Source: Phanerodontia chrysosporium
Lineage: Eukaryota > Basidiomycota > Agaricomycetes > Polyporales > Phanerochaetaceae
Reading direction: 5' to 3'
Length of the DNA stretch: 64,000 nucleotides
Assembly: GCA_001910725.1 (NCBI GenBank)
Contig: MJGA01000014.1
Location: forward strand, 124,001 to 188,000
The position numbers were made by a program, and so were the translations under genes. Positions 28,431-39,900 of the stretch are shown here, piece after piece; position 1 is the first letter of the stretch; each line of letters opens with the position of its first letter. The notes under the pieces were generated by a model, which saw only the letters and a list, made by a program, of their open reading frames with translations, was not told where the DNA came from and ran no database searches.

Positions 28431-29985
28431 CATCGTCTGAGAATACCACGCGGTTAATCTTCTGCGCCTTCTCCTTCGAAGACGACTTCTTCTTGTGCTT
28501 GGTCTTGGGGGTATCTTCTTCTTCTGAGCTATCTGAGCTCGATTCCTCGTCAGAGGCTACCTCCTGGAATCTCTCCGAGTCACTGGCGTACACCTCGCGC
28601 ACGCTGTTCTTCGTGTGGCGAGAGCCCTTATCCTTCTCCTTTCCCTTTGAAGGCGAAGCCTTTGACGAACTGGCCACCGGTGCATTGGTGGTTTTACTCG
28701 ACGACGTCGAAGAACCTGAGTTGTTCTTCTTCGATGGACACTCCTTGGCGATGTGGCCTTTGCCTCCACACTGAGCGCAGCAGCCTTTCTTCTTCGCCTC
28801 CTCGAACGACATGGCAACCTTCTGAACTTTGGCTGTCTTGCCTTTACCCTGGGCTGAGCCCTTCTTCAAGGCGTCGACATCCATAGCGTCAGGGTCTTTC
28901 GACGACTGAGGCTGTCCAGAGAGTACGGTGCCCGTCAAGAGACGTTGATCCTGCAGAATCTCCTGAACATCCTTCAACCAACCATCCCAGGTCGTAGCCC
29001 ACTGAGCACGACCACGGGCTGCCAGTACATCGGCGGCGGCACGAGGGGTATGGGCATAGGCTTTGACCAACAGTTCCTCGTTGGAGAAGCCAGTTTGGCG
29101 AGCCAGCGAACGGAAACGAGCAGCAAACTCATTGAAAGTCTTCTCGTTCGTTCCTTTCTTGCTGACAAGCTGCTCAAACTCTGCCCTTGCCCTGTCCTTC
29201 TTGTCGGTCTGTTGGAATCCTTTCTGGAGTTCGTTCACAAAGTTGGTCCAAGTACCAAGGGGCTTTGAGTCTGCCACCTTGTCGAAGTACTCTTGCATGA
29301 CCTTCTTTGCTGAACCTCGCAGGTAAGTCATCGCCGTCTCTATCTTCTTTTCGTCGTCCATTACGCCACGGTGGCGCAACCAGAGTGCCATCGACTCGAG
29401 CCAGTCATCCAGCTTGCTAGCCTTATCACCATTAAAGGTGTCAGGCTCCTTCATGGTAGGGAACAAAGACTGAGACAACCCAATGTTGCCTCCACTAGTG
29501 CCTTGCTGAACCAACACTTTCAAGCTCTCGTTCTCCTGCTTCAGCACCTGCATAGCGTTCTGCAAAACGCGATTTTGGTTCTGAGCCTCTGCTATCTGCG
29601 CAGACAAGTGCTGTCTAGTCTGCTCAAGAGTGTCTATCTGCTCCTGAAGTGTCTTGGCCTCGGTTTTGCGTTTGCGAAGGGCTTCCTTCAAGCGAAGGAC
29701 TTCTGAACCCATTTCCGACCTTACTTGAGCTATCTCAGCCTTTACCCAGTTACCCAGGCTGTCAACGAGGGCCTTGAAGTCGCCAGGAGTCAGTCCTTCC
29801 TGAGCGGCTTGTACCCATGACTGGCTGTACTCTTCGTAAGAGGTCGAAAGCGGCGCAGCGGCCAAAACTGGGGTAGGGCCTCCCTCAGCCATAGAGCCGA
29901 GTTCTAACGCTCCCCAAGGGTCCGTACCACTTGAACTCGCAGCAGAACGCAAACCAAAGTCAACAGGATTTGAATTGAGCGACAT
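28405..29985 (-). CDS. gag: Gag of the minus-strand chromovirus
   Basis: 526 residues from the ATG at 29985, which is the first ATG after the predicted RNA start at 31284. Same plan as the gag at 16194-17774: coiled coil, gag domain, CCHC knuckle (CAQCGGKGHIAKEC) and acidic/basic tail. Only a few substitutions separate the two (for example one Asn/Ser near the N-terminus). Confidence 0.95.
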   Translation of the reverse strand: MSLNSNPVDFGLRSAASSSGTDPWGALELGSMAEGGPTPVLAAAPLSTSYEEYSQSWVQAAQEGLTPGDFKALVDSLGNWVKAEIAQVRSEMGSEVLRLKEALRKRKTEAKTLQEQIDTLEQTRQHLSAQIAEAQNQNRVLQNAMQVLKQENESLKVLVQQGTSGGNIGLSQSLFPTMKEPDTFNGDKASKLDDWLESMALWLRHRGVMDDEKKIETAMTYLRGSAKKVMQEYFDKVADSKPLGTWTNFVNELQKGFQQTDKKDRARAEFEQLVSKKGTNEKTFNEFAARFRSLARQTGFSNEELLVKAYAHTPRAAADVLAARGRAQWATTWDGWLKDVQEILQDQRLLTGTVLSGQPQSSKDPDAMDVDALKKGSAQGKGKTAKVQKVAMSFEEAKKKGCCAQCGGKGHIAKECPSKKNNSGSSTSSSKTTNAPVASSSKASPSKGKEKDKGSRHTKNSVREVYASDSERFQEVASDEESSSDSSEEEDTPKTKHKKKSSSKEKAQKINRVVFSDDEDFLQGPM

Positions 29986-30014
29986 CTTGATTCAAAAACG
30001 CGCAGATACAAAAA

Positions 30015-30826
30015 CTAATCGAGGTTCTTCTCCAAAAACAACCAATCTTCACCCAACTCCTGAATCAGCTCCCTGCAATGCTCAGCGAAGCGTGGCTTAA
30101 GCTCAGCGAAGCTATGTGCGCCTGCCTTCTTCAAATCCCTCGAAATCTTCTTCCACTCCCTCGTGGTGTACTCCTTCGTCTCGACGATGGTCTGAAGGTG
30201 TTTGCGAATGTTGTCGAACCTCTCCTTGAACAAGCCCAAGGTGTAGAGCTCGTGTTCAGTCAACCCAACTCGAAAACGCTGCTCGTCTAGCTTCTGAAAG
30301 AACGGACCCAAGTGGTTAAGGGCGCCGTTGAACTTTCGTCCGTAGTCGCGCAGCTGATGGACCTGAGTGTTGGTGTGAAAGCGAAGGTCTTTGGGAATGG
30401 GTTTGACTTCGATAGGGGAGTAGGGGGAGGTTCAATACGTTCGATGAGGGGTAGAGGGGGAGGGGCGTTCGCGATGCGATCGAGTAGGCGGCGCTTGCGC
30501 TGTTCGTTGCGATAGTCTTCGAGCTGAAGCTGGTGCTTGAAGTCGTTCAAGTCTGCTTCACGAGCAAGCCTTTCACGACGACCAGGGACAGGGGTGTAGG
30601 GTGTAGTGCGAGGTTTGTACGCAGGGCGCGGCTTCCCAACGTCTTTGAAGCGGTGAAGGTTCGAGATCTTGATGCGCTCAAGCAAGGGTTTGCCAGAGCT
30701 CTCGTCCTTAGCAAGGACAAAACGGTTCCTAGCAGCTTTAGGCACTAGTAAACACGGGTCAGCCTGTGTACACAAGCCAGAAAACTTCTCCACACAGGCA
30801 AAGCGCAAGGCTTTCCTGCCAGCCAA
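30015..30826 (-). CDS. ORF1 of the minus-strand chromovirus (Met-less; one-base deletion)
   Basis: The same 270-codon, methionine-free ORF as 15352-16164. It is open from about 30826 to 30420, then loses frame at a C run (four instead of five C on the coding strand, 30415-30418), and the remainder (30311-30015) is open in the shifted frame. No ATG occurs in any frame of this strand between 31284 and 29985. The deletion is in a homopolymer and may be a consensus error. The function is unknown. Confidence 0.6.
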
Positions 30827-31122
30827 CCCTCAACGAAGAGAAAGGGGTATTACTGCGGGTTTCCACGCCACGCAGCTAAAACTGGTTGGACAGGGTATTA
30901 CACCCTTAGTCCAGCACTACAACAGGGGTTACTCGTCCGCAGGCAAAGCCCTCTGAGGTGGGTTACACCACGTTCCCCTGTCTGTACCTAAAAAGGTACT
31001 ATAGTGCCCACTTACGCCTGTGGATCGGCAGAAAACTGAACAAAGCGCAAAAGCACTTGTTCAAACAAGCCCCCAGAACCCAAAGCAATAACCTAGGCCA
31101 CCAAAGGTGGAGTAGGTTGGCT

Positions 31123-31133
31123 AGCTTCAATCT
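31123..31133 (-). other. Self-primer binding site, minus-strand chromovirus
   Basis: AGATTGAAGCT on the minus strand, 2 bases inside the 5' LTR boundary, pairs exactly with 31274-31284, the predicted RNA 5' end (TATA box at 31310-31317). Same arrangement as in the other copy. Confidence 0.8.
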
Positions 31134-31135
31134 TC

Positions 31136-31735
31136 TATCACAAAAATGCGCTGCCCTAGCGCCTATACACCAAACCAACCAGCAATACTCACTGGCAAAG
31201 GTTTACTTGGACTACAAAGGGTGTAGCCAGGCTTGAAGACGAGGTATAGAGGCTAGAGAGGTGAGATGCGATGAGATTGAAGCTGGGGAGGCACCCCCAG
31301 CCCTCAGGGTTTATATACATGTGTACCAGGTCCCCAGGGACCGGTGTTCAGGGTCCTAGCTATCTAATACCTACTACGCTATTGGCTAGTGCCCTACAGG
31401 CATTCCTACATTCTCCTACACGTTCCTAAATGTTCCTACGATGTCCCAGAAACCTCCAGAACGTTCCAGCACTGTCCGGACCTGTTCAGAGACCTCCAGG
31501 ACTTTCTAGTCCATTCCGGAGTGTCTCGGCGCTTCCAGACCCTTGCCTGCTTCTAGACCTTCGACCATGTGACCCTGGGATACCGCACGTGTGCGCATCA
31601 CGTGACCGCCGTATCACGTGACCAGCCCCGAGCCTAGGGCTGTCACTCCAGCGCTTCTGCATGTCACAGTTCGGAGTAATCGCTTCTGTCACCTGCTGCC
31701 CCTAACCCTAAGGGTTAAGACGAAAAACTGTGACA
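31136..31735 (-). repeat. 5' LTR of the minus-strand chromovirus
   Basis: 600 bp. It carries the E-box cluster (CACGTG at 31586-31591; TCACGTGA at 31598-31605 and 31614-31621), the telomere-like motif and the TATA box at 31310-31317. Differs from the plus-strand element's LTRs at several positions (for example TGTACC versus TGCACC). Confidence 0.95.
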
Positions 31736-31740
31736 CTCTT

Positions 31741-33832
31741 CCGCCTCATCACGTACAACGCAACAAACATTGGACGTCCAAACTGCTTTAATGAACACTA
31801 CCCGTCTGGCACCATGGACACTGCTCGAATGCATGTCCTTCTCCGCACTGCAGCCCTCGAACACATCTGCCGCATTCAACCTGTGCGACCCTCTCAAGGT
31901 GAACGTTTCTACATTCGCTCGCTACTGCAACGTCGACCGACACGAAGCTTCATTGACTTACTCACTGTTGATGGCATCCAGCTTCCCTCCTTTCAACATG
32001 CCGCATCTGCGCTTGGCCTGTTCGCGGAAGTGAACGAAGGCGAGCTTGCAATGCGAGAGGCCATCGATTTGTTGAGCACACCGCATCAGCTACGTGTTCT
32101 CTTTGCTCATTTACTGGTCAATGATTGCATCGCAACCCCTGCGACACTCTGGGACGGCATCGTCGACTTCCTTGCCCGTGACTTCGTCATTGTCCACAAT
32201 GGTCACACTGCTCTCGGTGTTAATCATGCTCTTCAACAGATATCCCTCCTGCTCGAAGAGCATGGGAAAACTCTATCTGACTACGGCCTCCCCGAACCCA
32301 TCACCTATGCTGCCGAAGTTGAGCATGAACTACAGAGATGGTATCCGTCTCTCGACGCTATTGCCTCTCGTGCCTCGACCTCCCTGTCGTTGCTGAACAC
32401 TGAACAGCGTGCAATCTTTGACATCGTCACCACTGCTGTCGCAAACGACACGTCTCTGCTCGCCTTCGTCGATGGCAAGGCCGGTCGAGGAAAGACCTTT
32501 CTCGTCAACACAATCTGCGACTTTCTTCGTGCTCAACAGCATGTTGTTCTCACAACTGCCACATCTGCCTACGCAGCTCAATTGTATCCGGGAGGACGCA
32601 CAACACACTCCACGTTCAAGGTGCTCTTCTACAGTCTGACCCTGCTTCTAAGTCATTCGACGCTCATCGCCCTTTATTAGGTACCTGTTAACAACAACAA
32701 CGAGTTTCTCAAATCTCCGATCAGTGCACACTCCTCCCGTGCAGAGCTTCTTCGTCACGCAAAGCTTATCATTTGGGACGAAGCACCAATGGCAAACAAG
32801 GCGGTTCTCGCATGCGTCGACGCTACGCTGCGCGACGTTTGTGAAAACCAACATCTGCCTTTCGGTGGCAAGGTTGTCATCCTTCTCGGTGACTTCCGCC
32901 AGACCGCCCCCGTTATAAGAGGTGGTCGAAAGGCTGACATCATTCAGGCGTCCATCAAAACTTCTTCTCTCTGGCCTCTGTTTACTGTCTTTCAACTCAC
33001 TCTTCCCATACGAAACGCACAGGACCCCCAGTTCGCAGCGTTTGTCGACGACATTGGCGACGGTGCGGGGCCTGAGGTCTCTTTACATCACCTCGACCAC
33101 GCATCTTCCAGCCATGATCTCATCGACTTCGTCTTCCCCCTCTCGCTACTTCGGGATCCTGCGGCATGTTCAAGACGTGCCATTCTCGCACCCACCAACC
33201 GTCAGGTCGATACGTACAACGACGCGATTGTGCTGAACGTTCACGGTGATTCCCGCACATATCTCGCTGCAGACTCTCTGAAAGAGGCCGACGACGCCAA
33301 CGTTGACTCCCCAGCTGAAGCAACCGGTCTTCTCGACTACGCCGCGCGGCACACGCCCCCTGGTCTTCCCCCACACGCACTGTCTGTCAAAACAAACGCT
33401 GTTTACCGCCTTCTTCGCAACTTCTCCATTGACCGCGGCTTAGTCAAGAACGTCCGTGTCGTTGTCACCGCTATCGGAGATCGTCTTATCACCGTTAGGA
33501 TCCTACGCCAGAGCTCGTCACATCTCGCTGACACCGAGAGTCACGAAGAGTTCCTCATCCCACGCATCACGTTCACGCACGAGCTACATTCAGGATATAC
33601 TCTGCTTCGTCGACAGTACCCACTCGCCCTCGCGTACTCAACTACATTTCACAGCTGCCAAGGCCTCACGCTCGACCGCGTTGGCGTCGATCTCACACAG
33701 CCTGTGTTCTCCCACGGCCAGCTGTACACCGCGCTCTCGCGGATCCGCCACCGTTCTCATGCGAAGCTCCTCCTTCCACAGGTAGACAGTAACGTGACAA
33801 CAAATGTAACTTACTCAGAACTTCTCGTGTAA
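31741..33832 (+). CDS. Helitron Pif1-like helicase (C-terminal part of the Rep/helicase gene)
   Basis: An open reading frame continuing from TYSEYFTLF at 23637 into RLITYNATNIGRPNCF, through a linker domain to the helicase. Walker A is GKAGRGKT, Walker B is LIIWDEAPM, followed by ILLGDFRQTAPV, ILAPTNRQVDTYN and the C-terminal TTFHSCQGLTLDRVGVDL and YTALSRIRHRSH, all typical of Helitron/Pif1 helicases. One intron, 32621-32680 (60 bp), joins STFK to VPVNNN. The stop is at 33830-33832. This third is free of frameshifts and stops, so the Helitron is young. It would unwind DNA during rolling-circle transposition. Confidence 0.9.
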
Positions 33833-33891
33833 TATACCCTCTTCTCTACGCCTCAAACACGGAGCGAAGCGAAGTGACCACTTGTATCTAA

Positions 33892-34505
33892 TATCCACCG
33901 CTCTGTTCCTCTCTACTTATGTGCCCCCGGCGAGTGCATACTATCCTTACGGGTACTACGGACATGGAGGCATCGCTGGAGGCGCCATTGCGGGCATCGC
34001 TATCGGTGAGCACGCCCTTTTCATCGCGAGTCTGGCTTTGTGTCTGACGCAAATTACAGCTGCTACCGCCGGTGTCCTTCTGCTCTGTCTCATTAGCATG
34101 ATGACCGTGCGCGCACGCCGCAGGCAGCCACTGCTCCCAGGGCCCAACGGCGGCTTCATCCGCATCAATCGCCCGCCGCAAGCGACCACGGTGCCTACAG
34201 TCAACTATGACTACAACAACACCTCTGCGTACCGTACCGAAGGCCCGTACCAGCCGCCTGCAGGTGCGCCTCCCGCTGAGCAGCCGGCTCCACCGCCCTA
34301 TCCTGGAAAGGAGGCCTATCCAGGCCAGCGCGACGAAGCTGCAAATGCGCCCTGGCCAGGAGGCTTTGCGACCCCGCCGGGGCCTCCGCCGGCTGCTCAT
34401 GTCAATGATTCCGCTTATGCCAACGTATGTATTTCGGCTCAGACTTAACATCAGTCGTACTGAGTGACACTTCTTCAGCGCAATCTTTACAAGCCCGGGC
34501 AGTGA
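33892..34505 (+). pseudogene. Small single-pass membrane protein, 5' end lost at the Helitron junction
   Basis: Exons ?-34005, 34060-34424 and 34479-34505 have clean introns (54 and 54 bp) and give a Gly-rich segment (YYPYGYYGHGG), a membrane span (AGVLLLCLISMM) with a basic RARRR stop-transfer, then a Pro/Tyr-rich cytoplasmic tail (PPPYP) ending NLYKPGQ. Upstream of the Gly-rich part is ISTALFLSTYVPPASA, which looks like the end of a signal peptide, but no ATG precedes it before the Helitron end at 33891. The Helitron probably inserted in or just before the first exon. It may be a dead gene, or may start in an exon beyond the Helitron. No family was recognised. Confidence 0.6.
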
Positions 34506-34858
34506 ATTGCCCCTTATTACCTGATGTCGTATCATACCACTTGTGCTTCATAACCATGTTGCTTCGATACCCTGTAAAGTACCCATCAGACTTAATGCCG
34601 TGCTACGTGTATAATGTTATACAGAGAAACACCACAGAAGTGCGCTACAAGACAGGCTTAATTCCAGCGAACCGATTCTACCACTACAGTCTATAAAGGG
34701 GGGAGTAGCGATGCTATAAAGCGAACAAGTGCAAGACGGGGCGGAAATATATCCACAACCGCAATAGCAATAAGTAAGAGGGGACAGAAAGTCGGATACA
34801 TAACCAGGGCGAGAGCAGAAGGAACACCAAGAGGCATCGTGAGCAGCGCGAGGCAAGC
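34506..34858. other. Convergent 3' flanks, no gene recognised
   Basis: AT-richer sequence between the membrane-protein gene and the Zn2Cys6 gene; likely holds both 3' UTRs. Confidence 0.5.
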
Positions 34859-37800
34859 CTAGTACGGCGGATTGCCCGCGCCATTGCCAGGGGCCTGGCC
34901 GAGCCCATCGAGGTACCCACTCTCGCGCATGAATGCCGTCCAGCGCTCGTCGAGGCGCGACTCGCGCGACGCGAGCCCGAGGTTCACGAGCTCCTGCGGC
35001 GGGACGTACGAGCTCGGGCTCGGCGTGCCGGGCACTGCGCCGCGCGCGTGCGGCGGGAGGCCCGCGTAGCCGTCGCCTGCGTACACGAGCTGCTCCTGTG
35101 CATACTGGCCTGCCGCAGGAGGGAGCTGCTGCAGCGCGTACTGGGGCTGCCGGTGCGGTGCATGTGCCGGTGCATGTGCCTGCGACGGCGGCGGCGGTGG
35201 TGCGTGCGGGAGCGGGCTCACGTGCGGCGTGTCCTCGCCCGACCAGCCGTACGTCGAGACTGGGTACGACGCCGACGATGTGTAGTATGCGTCCTGCCGC
35301 GGCACAGCCTGGTGCTGCACGTACACCTCGGACGGGCTGTACGTCTGCGCGCTTTGTGGAGGCAGCCATTTGATGTTCGAGGGGCCGGCCTGGCCAGGAC
35401 CGGTCGTCTCGGGTACGCGCAGGGGCGGCAGCGTCGGCAGCGTCGGAGGATAGATCTGCGGCTGCTGCTGGCGCGACGAGTACTGCTGAGCGGGCGGTGG
35501 AGCGACGTAGGATTGGCTCGGACGAGTTTCCGAGTTCGGACAAATTGGTGACGGAGACGGCCGCTTGGACGACACCAAGCGGGTGCGTCCAGCAAAAATG
35601 TCGAGCTCGTCGTCGCCGTCCTCTATCTTGATATTCCACAGCGCACCGTCGCCGCGTGGGTCACTTGCAGCACTAGAGAAGGCGGCATGCGCCTTCTCCT
35701 GCAATCTGTGCAGAATGGGCTGCAGACATGATCAGCGCGACACATACAGAGACCAGATCTAAACGCACCAAAGCTTTAGCAGCTCGCCGACTGTGCACCG
35801 CAGCGCGCTCAAACAGGTCACAACCAGCATCCAGGTTCTGGATCGCCTGACTTGCCAGGGGCGAGCGCGGGCCGCGGGTGACGACAGTGCCAAAGACGAT
35901 GACCGCAGAAAACGCGTACGTCCAGATGAGCCAGAAACGCGAGCACAGCGCGGGGTACTTGTCGAACTGGTTCCTGATCGTCTTCAGGATCGTCACACTG
36001 GAACGATATGACGCCAGGAAAGACGCTGCATACGTGCTCCGCAGCGGGTTAGAGGGGCAGTCGATTATCGCCTGCGCAAAGAAGCTGCGGTGAATCCACA
36101 AAAGGACTACGAGTATTTGTCAGCAGATCGCGGTGGAGAATTACTGCGACGCCACGCACTGATTTCTCGACAATGCGACATGACCATTTTGCCCATCGAC
36201 ACCGACAGGGGCAGAGGCTCTTCGTCTTCCGGCGCCTTAATTTCCTCGACGACGGCGACGACGTCTGGTGGTACTGGAAATTCGCGCACTTTACGGTCGA
36301 GCTCCGTGATTGTCGCGTAAGATGGAGGCTCTGCTGCAAGTGCTCGCTCAGCCACCTCAGCGACGATGTGCAGTGAAAACCGTGGCGCCCAGTGGTCATC
36401 TGGCCACGACTTAGCATGTCGCCCGTACAGTGACAAAAAGAGACTTACAATCCTTCGTCTCTGCATGCTCGTCTGGTTCAACTTCAGATGAGTATGGGAA
36501 CTTGCAGTCCACATAGTCCCTCGAAAACGAGGGTGGACGACCAGTTGTCAAACTCTTACGTACTGCTGTAAGCAATTAAATACTGCGTCAGGCGTTGCCA
36601 AGACGCACCTGCCACACGTCGGTAATGAAGAGGTCCCAGAACAAGATTCGCCGTCGCTCGACAACGTAAGCGGGAAGTCCCCAACGCGCACTGTCTCTAT
36701 CTACGAGCGAAGGTCAATGGTCGTAGTGCGTCGGAAGTCTTCAGACTTACGAAGACCAATCTGCAAGAAAGTGAGACCTGCGTTGCTACTCGGGACGGGC
36801 GAGTCCACTTACACTCTGGGCTAGCTGGGCCGACAATGTCACGAGCGACCACGCGGTCTCCATGGTCGTCTCCTTGTCGCTGCCGCACATGGCTGTGTAT
36901 ACACTGAGCAGATAGAGCGCCTGGATCGCCACAAGCGACGGTTTCTCCAGCACGGGCTGCAGGCAAAGCGCCGCTTTGGCGAGGATGTGGTAGTGCTCGC
37001 CCTCTGCATTGTAGGGCTCCTGGCTAAGATCGACGAGCGCACCCACGGCAAACACCAGGAAGAGTAGTGCCAGATCGTGAGGGCCCGAATAGTCCTGGTA
37101 CGGCGCATCCTCCTCGCGAATGTCGGGCCGCGGCCGCTTGTAAATGGCTGGCAGCATCTCATCCACGACCTGCTCGCGCGTGAGGCCCTGAAAAAGCCAC
37201 GCCGCATTGGTGAGATACGAGTTTGCAAGGTGTGTTGCCCTGTCCCATGAAGGTAAATGGCTCTCGATCAAGCGGCGCACGTCGGCAGTCGAACCTATTG
37301 GTGTGAACGGGAACGAGACAGAGAACCGTGTCAGTTCGCCATGTATTGGCGGTGTCATGGAGTCCCGCTCGGAGCTCCGTCCATCGTCGGATGAGCCTGC
37401 GCCTGTGTCGTTCTGGAGGATCACTCAGCAAGCCGCTAAGGGTTCAGAGGGGCGCAACATACGTAGAGCAGATACTGCGGGTCGAGTCGGTCATAGCATA
37501 TAACATATACAATGATGAGCACGCACCTCTGCACCGCCAGTCGACCCAAAGAAGCGTGAAACGCCATGCTCTGAAACAGATAGCGTGCCAAAGGTGTCGA
37601 TGATATCTGGCGGATTAGTCGGCACTGCTTCAACTTCTGTCATTTCGTCTTCGTCATGTTCGTTATTTGCGCTGAGGAGGTCATCGCGAAGGAGGGGATG
37701 AGGCTCGTTGGAGCCCTTGGCCTGTAGGATGGCGAGCGCATCTTCGAGCTGGCGTATGCGTTCCTTCATCTTCGCTATACGCTTATGGAGGTGTTCTGTA

Positions 37801-38450
37801 GCAGCCAGGACGAATCTGACAGGGTGAACGCAATGCGACGGGGTATTTCATGGTTTGCGGCGGCATAGGGAGGGTATGGGGAGGAGAGGACGCATACGGA
37901 GGACGGAACAGAGAACGTAAGTTACGTATCGCGCATATATGTGGCGGCCGACGTACCGCGTCCCCTGACCAGTAGCAAGGCTCCCTGTTCCCTCGTTAGC
38001 ACCCTCGGTCCTGGGTCCGGTGCGAGTCATATAACGCACCGTTGGGACAAAGTGCTGCACAACCCCTGCGCTGCTCGGAGTGAGCATTTCACCAGCGAGC
38101 GGGTCCGCGCCTGCACGTACCTGGCACGACTTGCACGGAATGGTCTTGTCGCATCGAATCTGCAGCACGACCAGGGTCAACAAAACAGATTGGAAAAGTA
38201 TTTGGGCCTGGATTGGGATCACCTTGAGTCTATGCAGGGGAAAGGCAAAGGCGTCAAGAAGAGACAGCTACTATGGGTTGTGCGACTGATCGCACCTGCG
38301 GCACTCTGCGCATGATATCTCTCCTCTACTTCGCTTTAGCTCAATCTCCCTTGCGTGGGTGCTGTCCAGCCTGTCTTCATCGAGGTCCTTCTTGGACGGG
38401 CGGCGACTTTTGGACGACGAGAGAGTCGGTTTTGAGGTGTCCACAGGCAT
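34859..38450 (-). CDS. Zn(II)2Cys6 fungal-specific transcription factor
   Basis: It starts at the ATG at 38450 (MPVDTSKPTLSSSKSRRPSKKD). The binuclear zinc cluster is spread over tiny exons: CAECRR (exon 1, to 38296), IRCDKTIPCKSCQ (38160-38121), RRGCAALCPN (38070-38040, 31 nt) and GSLATGQGTR (37984-37957, 28 nt), then RFVLAATEHLHKRI with a coiled coil (MKERIRQLEDALAIL). The middle homology (fungal_trans) region follows (RRLIESHLPSWDRATHLANSYLTNAAW ... LVDLSQEPYNAEGEHYHILAKAALCL). The C-terminus is Pro/Gln-rich and ends GNGAGNPPY at 34859. A nuclear regulator; target genes unknown. The acceptor before IRCDK does not give the expected two linker residues in frame, so that boundary is uncertain. 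Confidence 0.88.
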
Positions 38451-39900
38451 GGAGTTGTGGAAAGAAAGGTGGTTGCTACCAGATGGGGGCACAGCTTGGC
38501 AGGCCGATCCTGCCTTATTTGCTGCGGAAGTAATCCTTTATCACATTCGGAGCACTCATCATCAATTGGCGTATGGGACATTTTACCCTCGAAAGGGGCC
38601 ACGGGCAGCTGTGATCTCTGTCCTCATCGCCCGCAGGGATCTGATGTCCCCACCCCTCCCTGGGCCTCCCTGGCACAGCTGATCGTGCTAACACACACCG
38701 TCTCTCCCGCCGGAGCCGAACCCTCTTTAGAGCCACCCAGAAAACAAGCGTCGTCCATCACCAATTTACCGTGCATTCCAGGCCGCACTCTGGCGAAATG
38801 AGTCAGCACCATTGAGCCCAACATCAGCCGTCTGTATTCCTACTGGCCTCGGCCGACTGCCATCACTCCTCCTCTGCCAGAAATACCGGCTCCTGGCTGC
38901 CCTGCGAGCCTCGACTTTGCGCAGGCAAGTTCCGTACGGGCACCTTCAGAGCTTTCAGGCCGCCGGGAAGTCCGAAGGTGTGCAGCTGGGCGTCCTGCGG
39001 CGGGCAGCATGGTGGGTCCTCAACCCTAAGTGCACCGCCGTCTGGCTTGCGTCGCCCCCTAGTCATCACGAAGGCACTGCACGTGCAGCGCCAGCCGTTT
39101 CATCTCGCGGTGCTGCAGCCCAGCCTGCGCAGGGTAAACGGACGGTCCGCGCCGTCCTCGCGCCTGAACAGGCTTAGCAGCGTTGGCCTCCTGCTTCGCG
39201 GGTTCGCCGCACACATGTCTCTCCAGAGCTTCTTATCGTCGAAGCGAGAGCGCACCCTGCGTTAGCTTCCTGTCCACAGGGCATTGGACCCATCCAGTGT
39301 AATGCAGCAGCGGCGCAGCCCAGTGCACCGGACGACGACTTGCTACTGCGGTTGTGGTAGATAGACTTTGCACCCATGGCCGCAAATATCTGATAAGGCA
39401 GTCCCTAAATTTGCTCCACAACCTCCGTGAGCTTAAGGCACGGGTAGCATGATAGGCGTGGTCCGAAGAGGGTCCACTTACTGGTGTCTCGGTCATGCGT
39501 CGTCTAACTGCGAAGCTAACTTGGGATCCGCTGAGAAGCTTCCCACCGGAGAAGTTCTCTAGCCGAGACGACAGCCAACGAGAAACAAGAGATATATAGC
39601 AAGCATAAGCAGATCACGTACACAATAGCAGGGAAGTCGTATAGGTACGACGTCCTGCGGGGTATCCTGCGAATCCAAGAAAATACATGGTTGGTCCCTT
39701 GCGAATATCGACACCACAAGTAGAGACGTCTTCCAAAACGCAACGAAACCTAGGTCTCAAACAACTCCCGTCTCCCAGCGGGTCGTTCATCTATGTGTGA
39801 TAGATGGCAGTTACATGGATGCGAAACCGGAGTCACTGACCCGGTCGGCTGACTTTGTTGCGGTTCCGAGGCGGACGATATCTACAGGTGAGGTAACATA
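38451..39900. other. Intergenic region, no gene recognised
   Basis: About 1.45 kb upstream of the Zn2Cys6 gene and downstream of the kinase gene. Several short overlapping open frames on both strands lack any recognisable domain or consistent splice pattern. Confidence 0.45.

Larger units (their letters stand above)
23638..31735 (-). mobile_element. Ty3/gypsy chromovirus, full-length copy with dUTPase
   Basis: 8098 bp on the minus strand, with two 600-bp LTRs (23638-24237 and 31136-31735) differing at one position, flanked by the 5-bp duplication CTCTT (23633-23637 and 31736-31740). Internal order from the right: self-priming site, ORF1, gag, protease, RT, RNase H, integrase, chromodomain, dUTPase. 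Two apparent one-base deletions (ORF1 near 30415; protease-RT junction near 27974) break otherwise long open frames. It is inserted antisense to the Helitron gene. This is the fuller member of the family that also gave the copy at 14443-21533. Confidence 0.95.
12000..33891 (+). mobile_element. Helitron (autonomous-type, Rep/helicase), interrupted by two LTR retrotransposons
   Basis: The Helitron parts are about 12000-14442, 21534-23637 and 31736-33891. They encode, in order, an accessory ORF, the Helitron N-terminal/Rep domain with an HUH motif and a two-tyrosine motif, and a Pif1-like helicase. Its own 3' end may be the CTAA at 33888-33891, about 10 bp after a short AAGTG/CACTT inverted repeat and followed by T, as Helitron ends require. 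The 5' end is not resolved (somewhere in 11965-12370). The two retrotransposons sit inside the Rep/helicase gene, and each has a 5-bp duplication that restores the frame when removed. The Rep part also carries three apparent one-base frameshifts. Confidence 0.85.

Noticed and set aside
38451..39900. Possible gene between the Zn2Cys6 factor and CK2 alpha
   Set aside because: Open frames are short, overlap on both strands and show no domain or consistent introns.
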